43,828 nt of DNA. Source: Candidatus Freyarchaeota archaeon (lineage in GTDB: Archaea; Asgardarchaeota; Jordiarchaeia; Jordiarchaeales; Jordiarchaeaceae). Numbering within the stretch: position 1 is the first letter of the stretch; each line of letters begins with the position of its first letter. The notes under the pieces are model-generated. The model was not told where the DNA came from and searched no databases. It worked only from the letters and a program-made list of their open reading frames with translations. The stretch is taken from the NCBI GenBank assembly GCA_030587365.1, contig JAUQZE010000031.1, positions 1-43,828 of the forward strand, given 5' to 3'. The position numbers and the translations under genes are program-made. Shown piece by piece: positions 32,891-41,126 of the stretch.

Positions 32891-33448
32891 TTAATAGTAA
32901 ACTTTGTTCATTTTGATTTTTTTAGAGCTAATGAAATTTATTCCCTCCATTTCTAGGAGCTTTTTCTTCATTGTTACTCCTCCTTGGTATCCCCCGAGCT
33001 CTCCATTTTCTCTTACGGCTCTATGGCAAGGGATTACAACAGGGAATGGATTTGTAGCCAAAGCTCTCCCAACAGCTCTATTAGAGTGAGGAGTGCCTAT
33101 ATGTTTGGCTATCCTGCCATATGTAGAGACCCAGCCACGGGGTATTCCGTATTCTGCAATGAGAACCTTTCTTTGAAACTCTGAACATAAATCTAAATCA
33201 ATGACACCTAGGTTGAATTGCTTGTCTTCACCTTTAAAAAATTCTGCAATGTCATTAGCTAATTTCTCGATTTCGTTATTAGTTGAGTATTTCGCCTTTG
33301 AATACTTGATATCAAAAGTCTCTTTATGGGCGGGAAGCAAGATATGTTTCACTTTGATTTTAGGTATTTCCTGCCAGACAACGATAATGTCTCTAAAGAC
33401 GGTATTTTTAACTAAATAATGGAGGTTTTCTGATTTCGTGTTTTTCAT
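32891..33448 (-). CDS. ogt: Methylated-DNA--protein-cysteine S-methyltransferase (Ogt/AGT)
   Basis: 185 aa. DNA repair suicide enzyme that moves alkyl groups from O6-alkylguanine to its own cysteine. The C-terminal domain (about 86-170) has the helix-turn-helix with arginine finger (NRAVGRAL, 123-130), the active site PVVIPCHRAV with Cys141, and GGYQGG. The N-terminal domain is shorter and less conserved, as usual. ATG start. It is the sole gene on its strand between divergent neighbours. Confidence 0.93.
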   Translation of the reverse strand: MKNTKSENLHYLVKNTVFRDIIVVWQEIPKIKVKHILLPAHKETFDIKYSKAKYSTNNEIEKLANDIAEFFKGEDKQFNLGVIDLDLCSEFQRKVLIAEYGIPRGWVSTYGRIAKHIGTPHSNRAVGRALATNPFPVVIPCHRAVRENGELGGYQGGVTMKKKLLEMEGINFISSKKIKMNKVYY

Positions 33449-33631
33449 TCTAAATATGTTCTTTGAATAACTGTAATAAATTTTTCGAAGATTTCAGCAA
33501 CGCGTTTTATTAAATAAATTAAAAGTAGAAAAGTTATAGAGATGTTATTATTAATATAGAATATTTTGAGATAATTAACTGAGGCGTTTAAAGAAAGGTT
33601 TTTATTGGTATTATACTATATCCAAGAAATA
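33449..33631. other. AT-rich intergenic region
   Basis: Promoter of the minus-strand ogt gene and, near 33605-33622 (TATTATACTATAT), a plausible promoter for a rightward transcript across the two small ORFs that follow. Confidence 0.45.
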
Positions 33632-33742
33632 ATGGGGATATCGGTACATGGAGAGCCGTATCCCTTTCGACAGAGCGAAATGAAGAGAGAACGGAATGTG
33701 AAGAGTGTGCTAGAAAAAATAACGAGGGACAAACAAGAATAA
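33632..33742 (+). CDS. Possible 36-aa peptide ORF
   Basis: MGISVHGEPYPFRQSEMKRE is its first half, followed by a basic helix. It starts about 20 bases after a TATA-like element, so it could be leaderless. There is no ribosome site and no family. It is kept because it shares a likely transcript with the next small ORF, which has a ribosome site and is followed by a terminator-like hairpin. It could equally be leader sequence. Confidence 0.3.
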   Translation: MGISVHGEPYPFRQSEMKRERNVKSVLEKITRDKQE

Positions 33743-33781
33743 CTATCTATTTTCTCCATAAAAAGGGAGTTGATAAAAAAA

Positions 33782-33853
33782 ATGCAGCCAAAGCCAGCAA
33801 AGGCTAAACCGAAGAAGGCAAAAGGGCCAGCCCCTGCAAAGCCCGGTTGTTAA
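33782..33853 (+). CDS. Possible 23-aa Lys/Pro/Ala-rich peptide ORF
   Basis: Its sequence has the form M-Q-(PKPAKAK)(PKKAKG)(PAPAK)-PGC: very basic, with a single Cys at the C-terminus. The ATG is preceded by GGGAG eleven bases upstream, with an in-frame TTG at 33770. It ends before a hairpin and T-run at 33886-33917. Composition resembles nucleic-acid-binding tails and the linker of the CoA ligase fusion at 38257. Too short for family assignment. Confidence 0.4.
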   Translation: MQPKPAKAKPKKAKGPAPAKPGC

Positions 33854-33885
33854 ATTAAATAAAATAAATGGAGGATATTTAAAAA

Positions 33886-33917
33886 GGTGGGATAATCCAC
33901 CCTACCTACTTTTTTTT
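33886..33917 (+). terminator. Hairpin plus T-run
   Basis: GGTGG (33886-33890) pairs with CCACC (33897-33901) around GATAAT, and a run of eight T follows at 33910-33917. It would end the transcript of the small ORFs and faces the 3' end of the convergent hydrolase gene. Confidence 0.5.
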
Positions 33918-33958
33918 AATTACAGAATTTATTATTACGGCAGAGGAAAATTCTGCAA

Positions 33959-34861
33959 TCAGGGATTCTTTCTTAGAAATTTTTGGATGATTTTAACTAT
34001 TTTTTCGGGCGCGTCTTCTTGGAGGAAATGACTCGCTTCGGGTAACTCGTGAACTTCGGTTCCGGGGTAGATTTTGAGCCATGCATCTATAAACATTCTT
34101 GGAAAAACCGGATCCTGTAGTCCCCAAATAATTACCTTAGGTTTATCGCGTAGAAGGTCCAGTTTCTCACGAATGCCGTGCATCACAGCTGCGCTGGGAT
34201 GGTTCCTTCCTACGGGGATATCGAGTGGAAACGCTTTTGCTCCTATGCATGATGCTTTGTCGGGGAAGGGAGCGGTGTAAGCCCGAATCATGATATCGGT
34301 AACCTCGGTATCCTTACCGACTCCGCCTCTCTTGAGTAAAATGGGTAGTGTTTCTCGAAGATTTTCGAAAAAGCTGTCATAGGTGCCCCTCTCTTTCAAG
34401 TTGCTTACCCAGGTACGGGAACCTTCTGGAAACACTCCCACCGCGGTATTCATTATTACCAATCGCTTGACTCTTTCGGTATGGTTGACGGCGAAACCAA
34501 ACATGATCGGACCACCCCAATCCTGGCCCACCAAGGTTATATCACGTAGATCCAGCTTGAGAAGGAGTTTCGTTATGTTGTCTATGTGTTGGGCTAGTGT
34601 GTAGGGCTTGTCTTGGGGTGCGTCGCTCTTACCGAATCCCATGTGATCTGGGACGACTACGCGGTTGGTTTTGGATAGTGGGAGAATGAATTTGCGGTAT
34701 AGGTATCCCCAGGTGGGTTCTCCGTGGAGGCAGACGATGGGTTCACCTTCTCCATCATCAACGTAATGCATTCTAAAACCGTTAATCGTCGTGAAGTGAG
34801 GCTCAAATGGAAAAGTTTCATCGAACGTTTCATATAAAATTTCTTCCCTCAAGGCTTCCAC
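33959..34861 (-). CDS. Haloalkane-dehalogenase-like alpha/beta hydrolase
   Basis: 300 aa. HGEPTWGYLYRK (46-57) and nucleophile Asp114 followed by halide-stabilising Trp115 in VGQDWGG, acid Asp250 in WGLQDPVF, base His278 in ASHFLQEDAPE: the full catalytic triad and first tryptophan of haloalkane dehalogenases (DhlA/DmbA type). An aspartate nucleophile is also shared with epoxide hydrolases, but the HGEPTW loop and QDW favour the dehalogenase branch. The second halide ligand in the cap cannot be identified by eye. GTG start; a TTG at 34852, six bases after GAGGTG, may be the real start. It is soluble. The physiological substrate in an anaerobic archaeon is unclear. Confidence 0.85.
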   Translation of the reverse strand: MEALREEILYETFDETFPFEPHFTTINGFRMHYVDDGEGEPIVCLHGEPTWGYLYRKFILPLSKTNRVVVPDHMGFGKSDAPQDKPYTLAQHIDNITKLLLKLDLRDITLVGQDWGGPIMFGFAVNHTERVKRLVIMNTAVGVFPEGSRTWVSNLKERGTYDSFFENLRETLPILLKRGGVGKDTEVTDIMIRAYTAPFPDKASCIGAKAFPLDIPVGRNHPSAAVMHGIREKLDLLRDKPKVIIWGLQDPVFPRMFIDAWLKIYPGTEVHELPEASHFLQEDAPEKIVKIIQKFLRKNP

Positions 34862-34923
34862 CTCAAATGTTCTTTCACGGTTAAACCTATAAAAGTAGAA
34901 GTTAGTCTACTCTAATTAAATTT

Positions 34924-36420
34924 TCACGCTTTTGTTACTATTATTGTGGAAATGGAGTGTGCGGGGAGCTTGTATTCTATTTTGTCTGGTAGGTGTGTGA
35001 ATTCTTTCTGGCTTATGGTAATTTCGCTTTTTTGGTAATCGTTTTTTGTGTGTATGTCTGCTCCGTTCATTTCTTTGATTAGCAATTTTTCGTATGATCT
35101 CAGTTTGGGTATTTCTATCTCGGTGAGTATGTCTTTTTTGGGGTGAAAGTTTACCACGAATACGGTGAGTGTTTTTCCGTCTGAGCTTCTGGTTGCGGAG
35201 CAGTCAATGTAGGGTATTTCTGTAGTTTCGTTTAGGATGCCTAATGGTTCAAATGTGAATTTTGGTGCGTAAACCTCTGCGCTGATAGCGTATTTCTGGG
35301 TGTGTTCCCGATAGAGTTTCATCACCTCGTAGGAGGCTGTTTTTAAGACATTTTCTCCGTTTGTTTGGAGGATTCCTATGACGTTTACCAGTTGTGCGAC
35401 GTTAGCCATCTTTATTATGCTTGACATTTTGTGTATCTTGTTTAACACTGAGGCTGCCCATAATCCATCTCTCATATTGTAGTTTGCGTGTATGAGCTGG
35501 TTGAAGTCCCACCAGAGATTCCACTCATCGAACGCGATTTTTACTCCGTGGTTTTTGCCCATTACGGATTCAATGATGTTCCTCACCCACTCAAGTATCT
35601 CTTGGAACTTGTAGGATGAAGCAATGATCCGCCTATAGGTTTTGAGATCCTCCTTTATCTCTGACCCCCCTTCCTCTGGAAGGGCTCCTGGAAAATATAG
35701 GTGAATCGATAGATAATCAATGTATTTCCCCGCTTTTTCAAGAACAGTTCTTGTCCAGTCTGGGAAACGCTGGTCTGCACCCACCGCCACCAGTTCTATT
35801 TTGCGGTCAATTTCCTTTACGGCGTCGTGGTATTCAATGAACTTTTCCGCATAATCCTCCGCGGACATGTGACCGGTCTCCCAGAGTCCGTACAGCTCGT
35901 TTCCGACTCCCCAGTACCTGACTTTGTACGGCGCGGGATTTCCATACTTTGCTCTTAAGGAGCCGAATTCACTGGATTCGTCGCCGTTACAGTATTCCAC
36001 CCAGTTCGCCGCCTCCTCAGGAGTTCCCGAACCCACGTTCAGGTTAATGTAGGGTTCTGCCCCCACCCTCCTACAGAACATTATAAATTCGTCTGTGCCG
36101 AACCGATTACTTTCCTTCGGGCCAAACTCCGGTCCCAGTAGACTCCAAGGCATATTCTCTCTTAGCGGTCTCTCCTCAACTGGCCCGATTCCATCCATCC
36201 AGTGATAATTGTCAGAAAAGCATCCCCCGGGCCATCTTACCACCGGCGGCTGCAAATCCCTGACACACTTAATTACCTCCTCGTTAAGAGTGCTCTTCTC
36301 AGCGTCCCAGATTCCACCGTAGATGCATTTACCCAAGTGTTCTATGAAATGACCGTAAATACGCGGGTCGATTTCACCCAAAACCTTTACCGGAAAAATT
36401 GAAATCGAAGCCCTAAACAC
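34924..36420 (-). CDS. GH51 alpha-L-arabinofuranosidase
   Basis: 498 aa from the GTG at 36420, which follows GGAGGTTTGGTT; the open frame extends to 36447. Removes arabinofuranosyl side chains from arabinoxylan or arabinan oligomers. GEIDPRIYGHFIEHLG at the N-terminus, RWPGGCFSDNYHW, acid/base Glu175 in VGNELYG and nucleophile Glu299 in AFDEWNLWW: both catalytic glutamates are in place. A C-terminal beta-sandwich follows the barrel. No signal peptide, so it acts on imported oligosaccharides. It lies between the dehalogenase-like gene and a divergent membrane protein; no transporter genes adjoin. A TATA box (TTTTTATACC in the gene's direction) lies about 30 bases upstream. Confidence 0.94.
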   Translation of the reverse strand: MFRASISIFPVKVLGEIDPRIYGHFIEHLGKCIYGGIWDAEKSTLNEEVIKCVRDLQPPVVRWPGGCFSDNYHWMDGIGPVEERPLRENMPWSLLGPEFGPKESNRFGTDEFIMFCRRVGAEPYINLNVGSGTPEEAANWVEYCNGDESSEFGSLRAKYGNPAPYKVRYWGVGNELYGLWETGHMSAEDYAEKFIEYHDAVKEIDRKIELVAVGADQRFPDWTRTVLEKAGKYIDYLSIHLYFPGALPEEGGSEIKEDLKTYRRIIASSYKFQEILEWVRNIIESVMGKNHGVKIAFDEWNLWWDFNQLIHANYNMRDGLWAASVLNKIHKMSSIIKMANVAQLVNVIGILQTNGENVLKTASYEVMKLYREHTQKYAISAEVYAPKFTFEPLGILNETTEIPYIDCSATRSSDGKTLTVFVVNFHPKKDILTEIEIPKLRSYEKLLIKEMNGADIHTKNDYQKSEITISQKEFTHLPDKIEYKLPAHSISTIIVTKA

Positions 36421-36460
36421 AACCAAACCTCCAACCAAAACACCCAAGGGTATAAAAACA

Positions 36461-36503
36461 TTATTTTCGATTCATTATAAAAGCATTACCCACAATCTAA
36501 CAA
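36461..36503. repeat. Direct repeat, left copy, flanking the membrane-protein gene
   Basis: Bases 36472-36495 are identical to 37852-37875 (core TCATTATAAAAGCATTACCC), with similarity extending about ten bases on either side. The two copies lie exactly 1380 bases apart and bracket the 36588-37808 gene. Confidence 0.85.
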
Positions 36504-36587
36504 ACTCCCAAAAAAGAATATCCAGAAACGAGCCTTAAATGGCTTAATAATTAAAACCCAAGAACCAAACTATGGGTGGAGTAGGAT

Positions 36588-37808
36588 ATGAAAAAGGTTT
36601 CCCGTCTAATGCTCATAATGAGTTTGACAGCCTTTTCTGCTGGACTACTTATCTACCTCTTAGGTCTAATTGATGGTTTCTTCCAGACATTTGCAACATA
36701 CATAATGTATTTGGAGACCCCCAGAATCTTCACTCTGAGTCAATTTCTCCTGTTTGAAATTTATCCAAGGCTGGTTCTATTGTTCTCTAATATTCCCCTA
36801 TCTATAGTGAGGTTATCTCCTCTAACGCTAATTTTTATTATCTTCGCCTTCACAGCTATTGTTTCAATCTCCTTGAAAAGGATTAGGGTCGCCTTACTTT
36901 GTTCCACTTCAGCTTCACTAACTGCTTCAGTGCAATATCTTTCTCTACTTCCCTTAGTGGGTGGTGAGCCTCTGGGACTTGTGCTGAGAACTCCACTATT
37001 TTTACCCATCATCCCACCTTCATTTCTAATATTGCTCTCCTCAAAAAACCTTTACCTAATAATTCTACCCGCAATACTCTTTGGAAGCAATACACTCATT
37101 CTTCTCATCTGGACTCTACAGAAGAAAGTGGATATGCTCTCAGTTGAACCTACAATTAGCAAATATTTCAAGATTATCAAATCTACGGGTATGGATTTCT
37201 TAGCGTTAGCAGCTCCAATGTTTGTGTTCCTATTAGCGGGATGGTTCCAGACTCAGATTCTTCAAGCTGAGGTTCCACAGTACCCTCTACTTCTCACTTT
37301 CGCAAGAGACTATCCCTCAGCCATGACTTTTGTTTCAGTTTTTTGGATCTTTTATTGGCCAATGTATTTTCTCTCGTGGAGAACTAGAAACCGTGCGTTA
37401 GATCGAGTAGCGGAGCAATTTATTCCAATACTGATTAGAGAGTCTAAAAAACAGAAGCCTTTAATCCCACTTGACTCGGTTAAGCAATTGCTGGAACTCG
37501 AATCCATAGATAAAAGATGGATTAGAGAAACACTCAACAGAGCAGCCACTATAGCCGACAAAAAGGGAGCTTTATACTTCGGAGTTTCAGGGAATTATGT
37601 ATACCTCAAGGAGCCAATAGCAAGTATAGTGAAAGAGAAGCTCAGAGAGCGAGGGGAAGCGGATATTAACGAAATTGCAAAAGAAATTGAAGCTGACCCA
37701 AAGCTGCTTAAAAATATTTACTATAGGCTCAGAAGGGAAAGGCTCCTAGAAAACGTGAGGATCGTGAAAAATATGATAACACCTTTAAGGACTGCAGAAT
37801 CCCCTTAA
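36588..37808 (+). CDS. Polytopic membrane protein with C-terminal winged-helix-like domain
   Basis: 406 aa, no family recognised. The first about 270 residues contain roughly seven or eight hydrophobic segments. A cytoplasmic C-terminal part (about 270-406) follows, with alternating charged helices; INEIAKEIEADPKLLKNIYY followed by RLRRERLLENVRIVKN looks like a winged helix that could bind nucleic acid or another protein. Membrane-bound transcription regulators with this topology occur in archaea. ATG with GGAG upstream. It is bracketed by a direct repeat, so it might have been acquired or moved as a unit. Confidence 0.7.
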   Translation: MKKVSRLMLIMSLTAFSAGLLIYLLGLIDGFFQTFATYIMYLETPRIFTLSQFLLFEIYPRLVLLFSNIPLSIVRLSPLTLIFIIFAFTAIVSISLKRIRVALLCSTSASLTASVQYLSLLPLVGGEPLGLVLRTPLFLPIIPPSFLILLSSKNLYLIILPAILFGSNTLILLIWTLQKKVDMLSVEPTISKYFKIIKSTGMDFLALAAPMFVFLLAGWFQTQILQAEVPQYPLLLTFARDYPSAMTFVSVFWIFYWPMYFLSWRTRNRALDRVAEQFIPILIRESKKQKPLIPLDSVKQLLELESIDKRWIRETLNRAATIADKKGALYFGVSGNYVYLKEPIASIVKEKLRERGEADINEIAKEIEADPKLLKNIYYRLRRERLLENVRIVKNMITPLRTAESP

Positions 37809-37840
37809 ATTTTCAAGGCTTCTACAAGAGTGTTAAAAAC

Positions 37841-37883
37841 GTTATTTTGACTCATTATAAAAGCATTACCCACAAAACAACAA
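37841..37883. repeat. Direct repeat, right copy, flanking the membrane-protein gene
   Basis: Partner of 36461-36503; the identical 24-base core is at 37852-37875. The A/T-rich core resembles a TATA promoter, so a duplicated promoter is an alternative to a transposition footprint. Confidence 0.85.
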
Positions 37884-38256
37884 CCTTCAAAAGGAGGATG
37901 AAGCTTTCCGAGGCTAGGTGGAACAATGGGGAACCCGAGTGAGATCCCCCTGAACTTAACAAAATTCAGCAGTATATCAATGGATTTTAGAGGAAGCTGG
38001 ATAGAGACTATATTAAAAAACCAAAATAGGATAATTGTTTGACTAGGTACTTCTCGGGAATTTGAGTTCTTTGAAGGGATAGAAGACGATGGTTGAGTTT
38101 ACGTTTGCTTCAAAGCGGTTTTTATGCAGTCGTAATCGTTCCTCTTGAGTTTTTGGGCGGCGAACAGTCTAATAGAAGGTAAATTTAGTGTTTGCGTCTG
38201 AGATCTCTAAACAGCTCTATCTTATTAGAGAGAAACTCTTCAATTTCTTACACATT
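37884..38256. other. Intergenic region with a broken mini-ORF
   Basis: A ribosome-site-like AAGGAGG precedes an ATG at 37898 that opens a 14-codon frame (MKLSEARWNNGEPE) ending in TGA, after which the same frame continues with protein-like sequence to TAG codons. This looks like a decayed short gene. Nothing else is recognised. Confidence 0.35.
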
Positions 38257-40665
38257 CTATCCTGTGGCTAACCTCTGTTCGCCTTTAAAGGCGTTGGCCA
38301 TTGTCTTCATTACTACGGCCAGCCTCATTCCTGTGGCTAGGGGGCCGTCGAGTTTGAATTTGCGTGTCATTAGGCCTTTTATGGGGTCCTGTCCGCCTGT
38401 GACCAGTTTTATTAGGGTGTCTGTGTGGCTTGTGACGGTGAGATCGACAGTATCTAGCTTACCCGGTCCGCCGGTGATTTTTCCTCCGCTTATTTGGTAG
38501 TGTCCTTTCATGGGGCTGTCTGTGGCTTCGTAGTTTACTTTTATGTCTCCTGCACCCGCAACCGCTTTTTTGAATTCTGGATCTCTTTCGACCAGTGCGT
38601 GTGTTACTTCCCAGAGCATCACCGTGAATGCGTCTGTTGCTTCCGGTGCTTCGGTTGCCCACTTTTTGACGTCGCTTTTTGAGAGTCTCTGTGCTAATTT
38701 GTGGGGTAGGTCTGGCATGGCGGTCAGCAGTTCTGGTACGCTGTCTTTTACTCCGGGTATCACGGAGGGCAGTATCTGCATTAGGTCCTTGTCTGGCATG
38801 TTGAGCATTTCTTCTGTCATTTTCTTCAAATCCATCCCTCCTGCGGCGGCCTCTGGCTTTTCTTCTGCAGCAGCCTTCGGTTTCTTCCTCTTTGCGGCAG
38901 TCTTTGGCTTTTTTGTTTTAGCAGTTTTTGGCTTTTTCGTCACAAAACTCCCTTTGCCTTTTGCCTTTTGTTTTTCTATTTCCTCTTCCCGTAACTTTCT
39001 CTTGAATATTTTCTCGGTAGCAGTCAGTGGCAAGTCGTCCTTGAACTCAACAAACTTGGGTATAGCATAGGGTGGGAGACGTTCTTTACAATGCCTGACG
39101 ATATCCTCCTCCAATTGTTTGCTGGGCTTGTATTCCTCTCTCACTCTTATGAATACCTTTATTCTTTCGCTGCCCGGGCGCTTAGGGTCAGGAAGTCCTA
39201 TTGCTGCTGCCCTAGAAACGGCTGGATGCTCGTATAGAACATCGTCGACCACACGTCCGTACACCTTGTAGCCTGAAACGTTTATCATGTCTTTAATGCG
39301 GTCGACCACGTAGAAGTAGCCATCTTCGTCCATCTTGCAGATGTCTCCCGTGTATACCCATCCGTTCCTTAAACCATCGCCTGGGGTGGGCCAGTATCCC
39401 TTCATAACTTGCGGTCCACGGATGATCATTTCTCCTGGTTCTCCAACCGGCATATCTTGGGTTCCGGTTTCAATGTCGACGATTCTCACCTCTGTGTCGG
39501 GAACAGGTATACCTATGGATCCGAGCTTAATTGGTAGGTCAATATCGATGCCGACTCCCTTCAGTATAGTTACGAAATTCGAGTGAGTGACTGGGCTGGT
39601 CTCGGATAACCCGTAACCCTCACTCACGAGTATATCCGCCTTCTTTTCATAAGTTTTGGAGACCTCAGGAGGGAGAGCCGCTGAGCCGCTGAAGGGTATA
39701 CTTCCTTTTAGCTCGTTTAGGTCAATATCCTTAGTTTCTGCTAATCGCATGAATTGCGTGGGGACAGCTGGTGCGAAAAGGGGGTGATATTTTTTTATGA
39801 GTTGGTAAATCATCTCATTGTCCCTAGGGTCTGGAACTAGGAGCAAATTCCCCGCCCAGTTTAGGGCTAAGTTCATGGCGCAAGTGAATCCGTAGATGTG
39901 GGAAAACGGGATGGCTCCCAGTACAGCGAATTCGCCCCGGTAGACGTCTAGTATTATGCCTGCAGTCGGGCCGAAGGTCTGTAAAATGTTTGTTGTCAAG
40001 TTGTAGTGGGTGAGCATTACTCCCTTAGGTACACCGGTTGTGCCCCCTGTGAAGAACAACAATGCTACATCCTCCGTTGGGTTGACTTCAACTTTGGGAG
40101 GATTTGGTTCAGCCTTACTTATCAAATTCCTTAGTTGCAGGGTGCCTTTTTTCTCTTTAATTTCTGGTTCTTCTTCGGCTGAATAGTCCTTGATGGATGT
40201 GATTATTATATGTTCAAGCTTTGTTTCGCTTTTTATAGAGACTACGTCGTCTGACTTCACATCTTGAGTGATTATCGCTTTCGCCCCCGACTTTTGAAGC
40301 CCGTAAGTAAGATCGGGAAGCGGTAGCAGCGGGTTGAACAAACTGACGGTTGCTCCCGCTTTTAGGCTACCATAAACGCCGATGATGAACTGAGGCGAAT
40401 TCCAAAAATTCACGCCAACAACATCACCTTTATTCACCCCCAACTCAGCGAGAGCCGCTGCCAGTCTATCCGCATGGGACTTGAGCTCCCCATAAGTGTA
40501 CTCTCTCCCCATATATACAGCCGCCAAGCTATTTGGGTAATCCCTCGCAGCCCTATCTAGTAGCTCAAACAAAGGAATTTTCGGGTATTCAAAACTACTC
40601 TGAAGCCCTAATTGATTGTATATCTTTATCCAAGGTTTTTCAGAATAAGTGAGTTTCTCAATCAT
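38257..40665 (-). CDS. Acyl-CoA ligase fused to an SCP2 sterol-carrier domain
   Basis: 802 aa. Residues 1-565 are a long/medium-chain acyl-CoA synthetase: phosphate loop FFTGGTTGVPKG (205-215), EGYGLSETSP (349-358), YTGDICKMDEDGYFYVVDRIKD (438-459), and the C-terminal lid with the candidate catalytic Lys552 in TATEKIFKRK. Residues 568-609 form a Lys/Pro/Ala-rich linker (KKPKTAKTKKPKTAAKRKK inside). Residues 611-802 contain an SCP2 lipid-binding domain ending GLMTRKFKLDGPLATGMRLA. The SCP2 part would present or hold hydrophobic acyl substrates for activation. ATG preceded by GGAGG. A palindrome overlaps the predicted transcription start. It is soluble and monocistronic. Confidence 0.93.
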   Translation of the reverse strand: MIEKLTYSEKPWIKIYNQLGLQSSFEYPKIPLFELLDRAARDYPNSLAAVYMGREYTYGELKSHADRLAAALAELGVNKGDVVGVNFWNSPQFIIGVYGSLKAGATVSLFNPLLPLPDLTYGLQKSGAKAIITQDVKSDDVVSIKSETKLEHIIITSIKDYSAEEEPEIKEKKGTLQLRNLISKAEPNPPKVEVNPTEDVALLFFTGGTTGVPKGVMLTHYNLTTNILQTFGPTAGIILDVYRGEFAVLGAIPFSHIYGFTCAMNLALNWAGNLLLVPDPRDNEMIYQLIKKYHPLFAPAVPTQFMRLAETKDIDLNELKGSIPFSGSAALPPEVSKTYEKKADILVSEGYGLSETSPVTHSNFVTILKGVGIDIDLPIKLGSIGIPVPDTEVRIVDIETGTQDMPVGEPGEMIIRGPQVMKGYWPTPGDGLRNGWVYTGDICKMDEDGYFYVVDRIKDMINVSGYKVYGRVVDDVLYEHPAVSRAAAIGLPDPKRPGSERIKVFIRVREEYKPSKQLEEDIVRHCKERLPPYAIPKFVEFKDDLPLTATEKIFKRKLREEEIEKQKAKGKGSFVTKKPKTAKTKKPKTAAKRKKPKAAAEEKPEAAAGGMDLKKMTEEMLNMPDKDLMQILPSVIPGVKDSVPELLTAMPDLPHKLAQRLSKSDVKKWATEAPEATDAFTVMLWEVTHALVERDPEFKKAVAGAGDIKVNYEATDSPMKGHYQISGGKITGGPGKLDTVDLTVTSHTDTLIKLVTGGQDPIKGLMTRKFKLDGPLATGMRLAVVMKTMANAFKGEQRLATG

Positions 40666-40813
40666 CTTTTACTTGCCTCCGATTTTTAGATTTGAAAGTC
40701 CTTTTTTGAAGTGCAGTGTGAGTTTTTAGGAGGAATAAGTTGGGCGTATAACACCTCCATCTCCTCCGGATAGTCCTCCAACCAATTAAGAAGATAAAGT
40801 CCTAATGTGTTTT

Positions 40814-40837
40814 TAATGCCATATTTTTATGGCATTA
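40814..40837 (-). promoter_or_regulatory. Perfect palindrome at the CoA ligase-SCP2 promoter
   Basis: TAATGCCATA-TTTT-TATGGCATTA, two perfect 10-base arms. On the minus strand it lies about 25 bases downstream of a TATA box (CTTATAAATAT, about 40840-40853), so it would cover the transcription start of the ligase gene. It looks like an operator for a dimeric repressor. Confidence 0.6.
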
Positions 40838-40853
40838 ATATATTTATAAGTTT

Positions 40854-41126
40854 TACTCCTCAATAACGCGGGTGACGGAGAATTATTCAGTTTCTCTTTT
40901 CTGGAGAACTGTTTTTAGGGTTTTTTCAATTTCAAACATTTCATCAGCTTAAACCTACTCATGCCACTCCCCTTTCCTGACCGGCTTCTCTAACACCTTA
41001 TTTCTCCGAACGAAGCCAAAAAAATCCCCTTTCTCCACACCTATAACCGAAACAATCCACATCATCCATGGCAAGCAGGAGCTAAAGGAACAAATAATTA
41101 AAGAGATCATAATGTTACGAAGAAAA
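40854..41126. other. Intergenic region, nothing recognised
   Basis: Region between the ligase promoter and the stop of dph6. A plus-strand frame near 41040-41140 (KEQIIKEIIMLRRKLLVSE) is open but has no start or ribosome site and may be a relic. Confidence 0.35.

Noticed and set aside
33632..33853. The two small ORFs as leader-peptide attenuator for the next gene
   Set aside because: The next gene downstream (33959-34861) is on the opposite strand, so the unit cannot be its leader.
37898..38034. In-frame TGA and TAG within a protein-like stretch, considered as selenocysteine or pyrrolysine decoding
   Set aside because: The frame has several stops, no SECIS-like element or recognisable family, and no pyrrolysine methyltransferase or biosynthesis genes are in the window; decay is the simpler reading.
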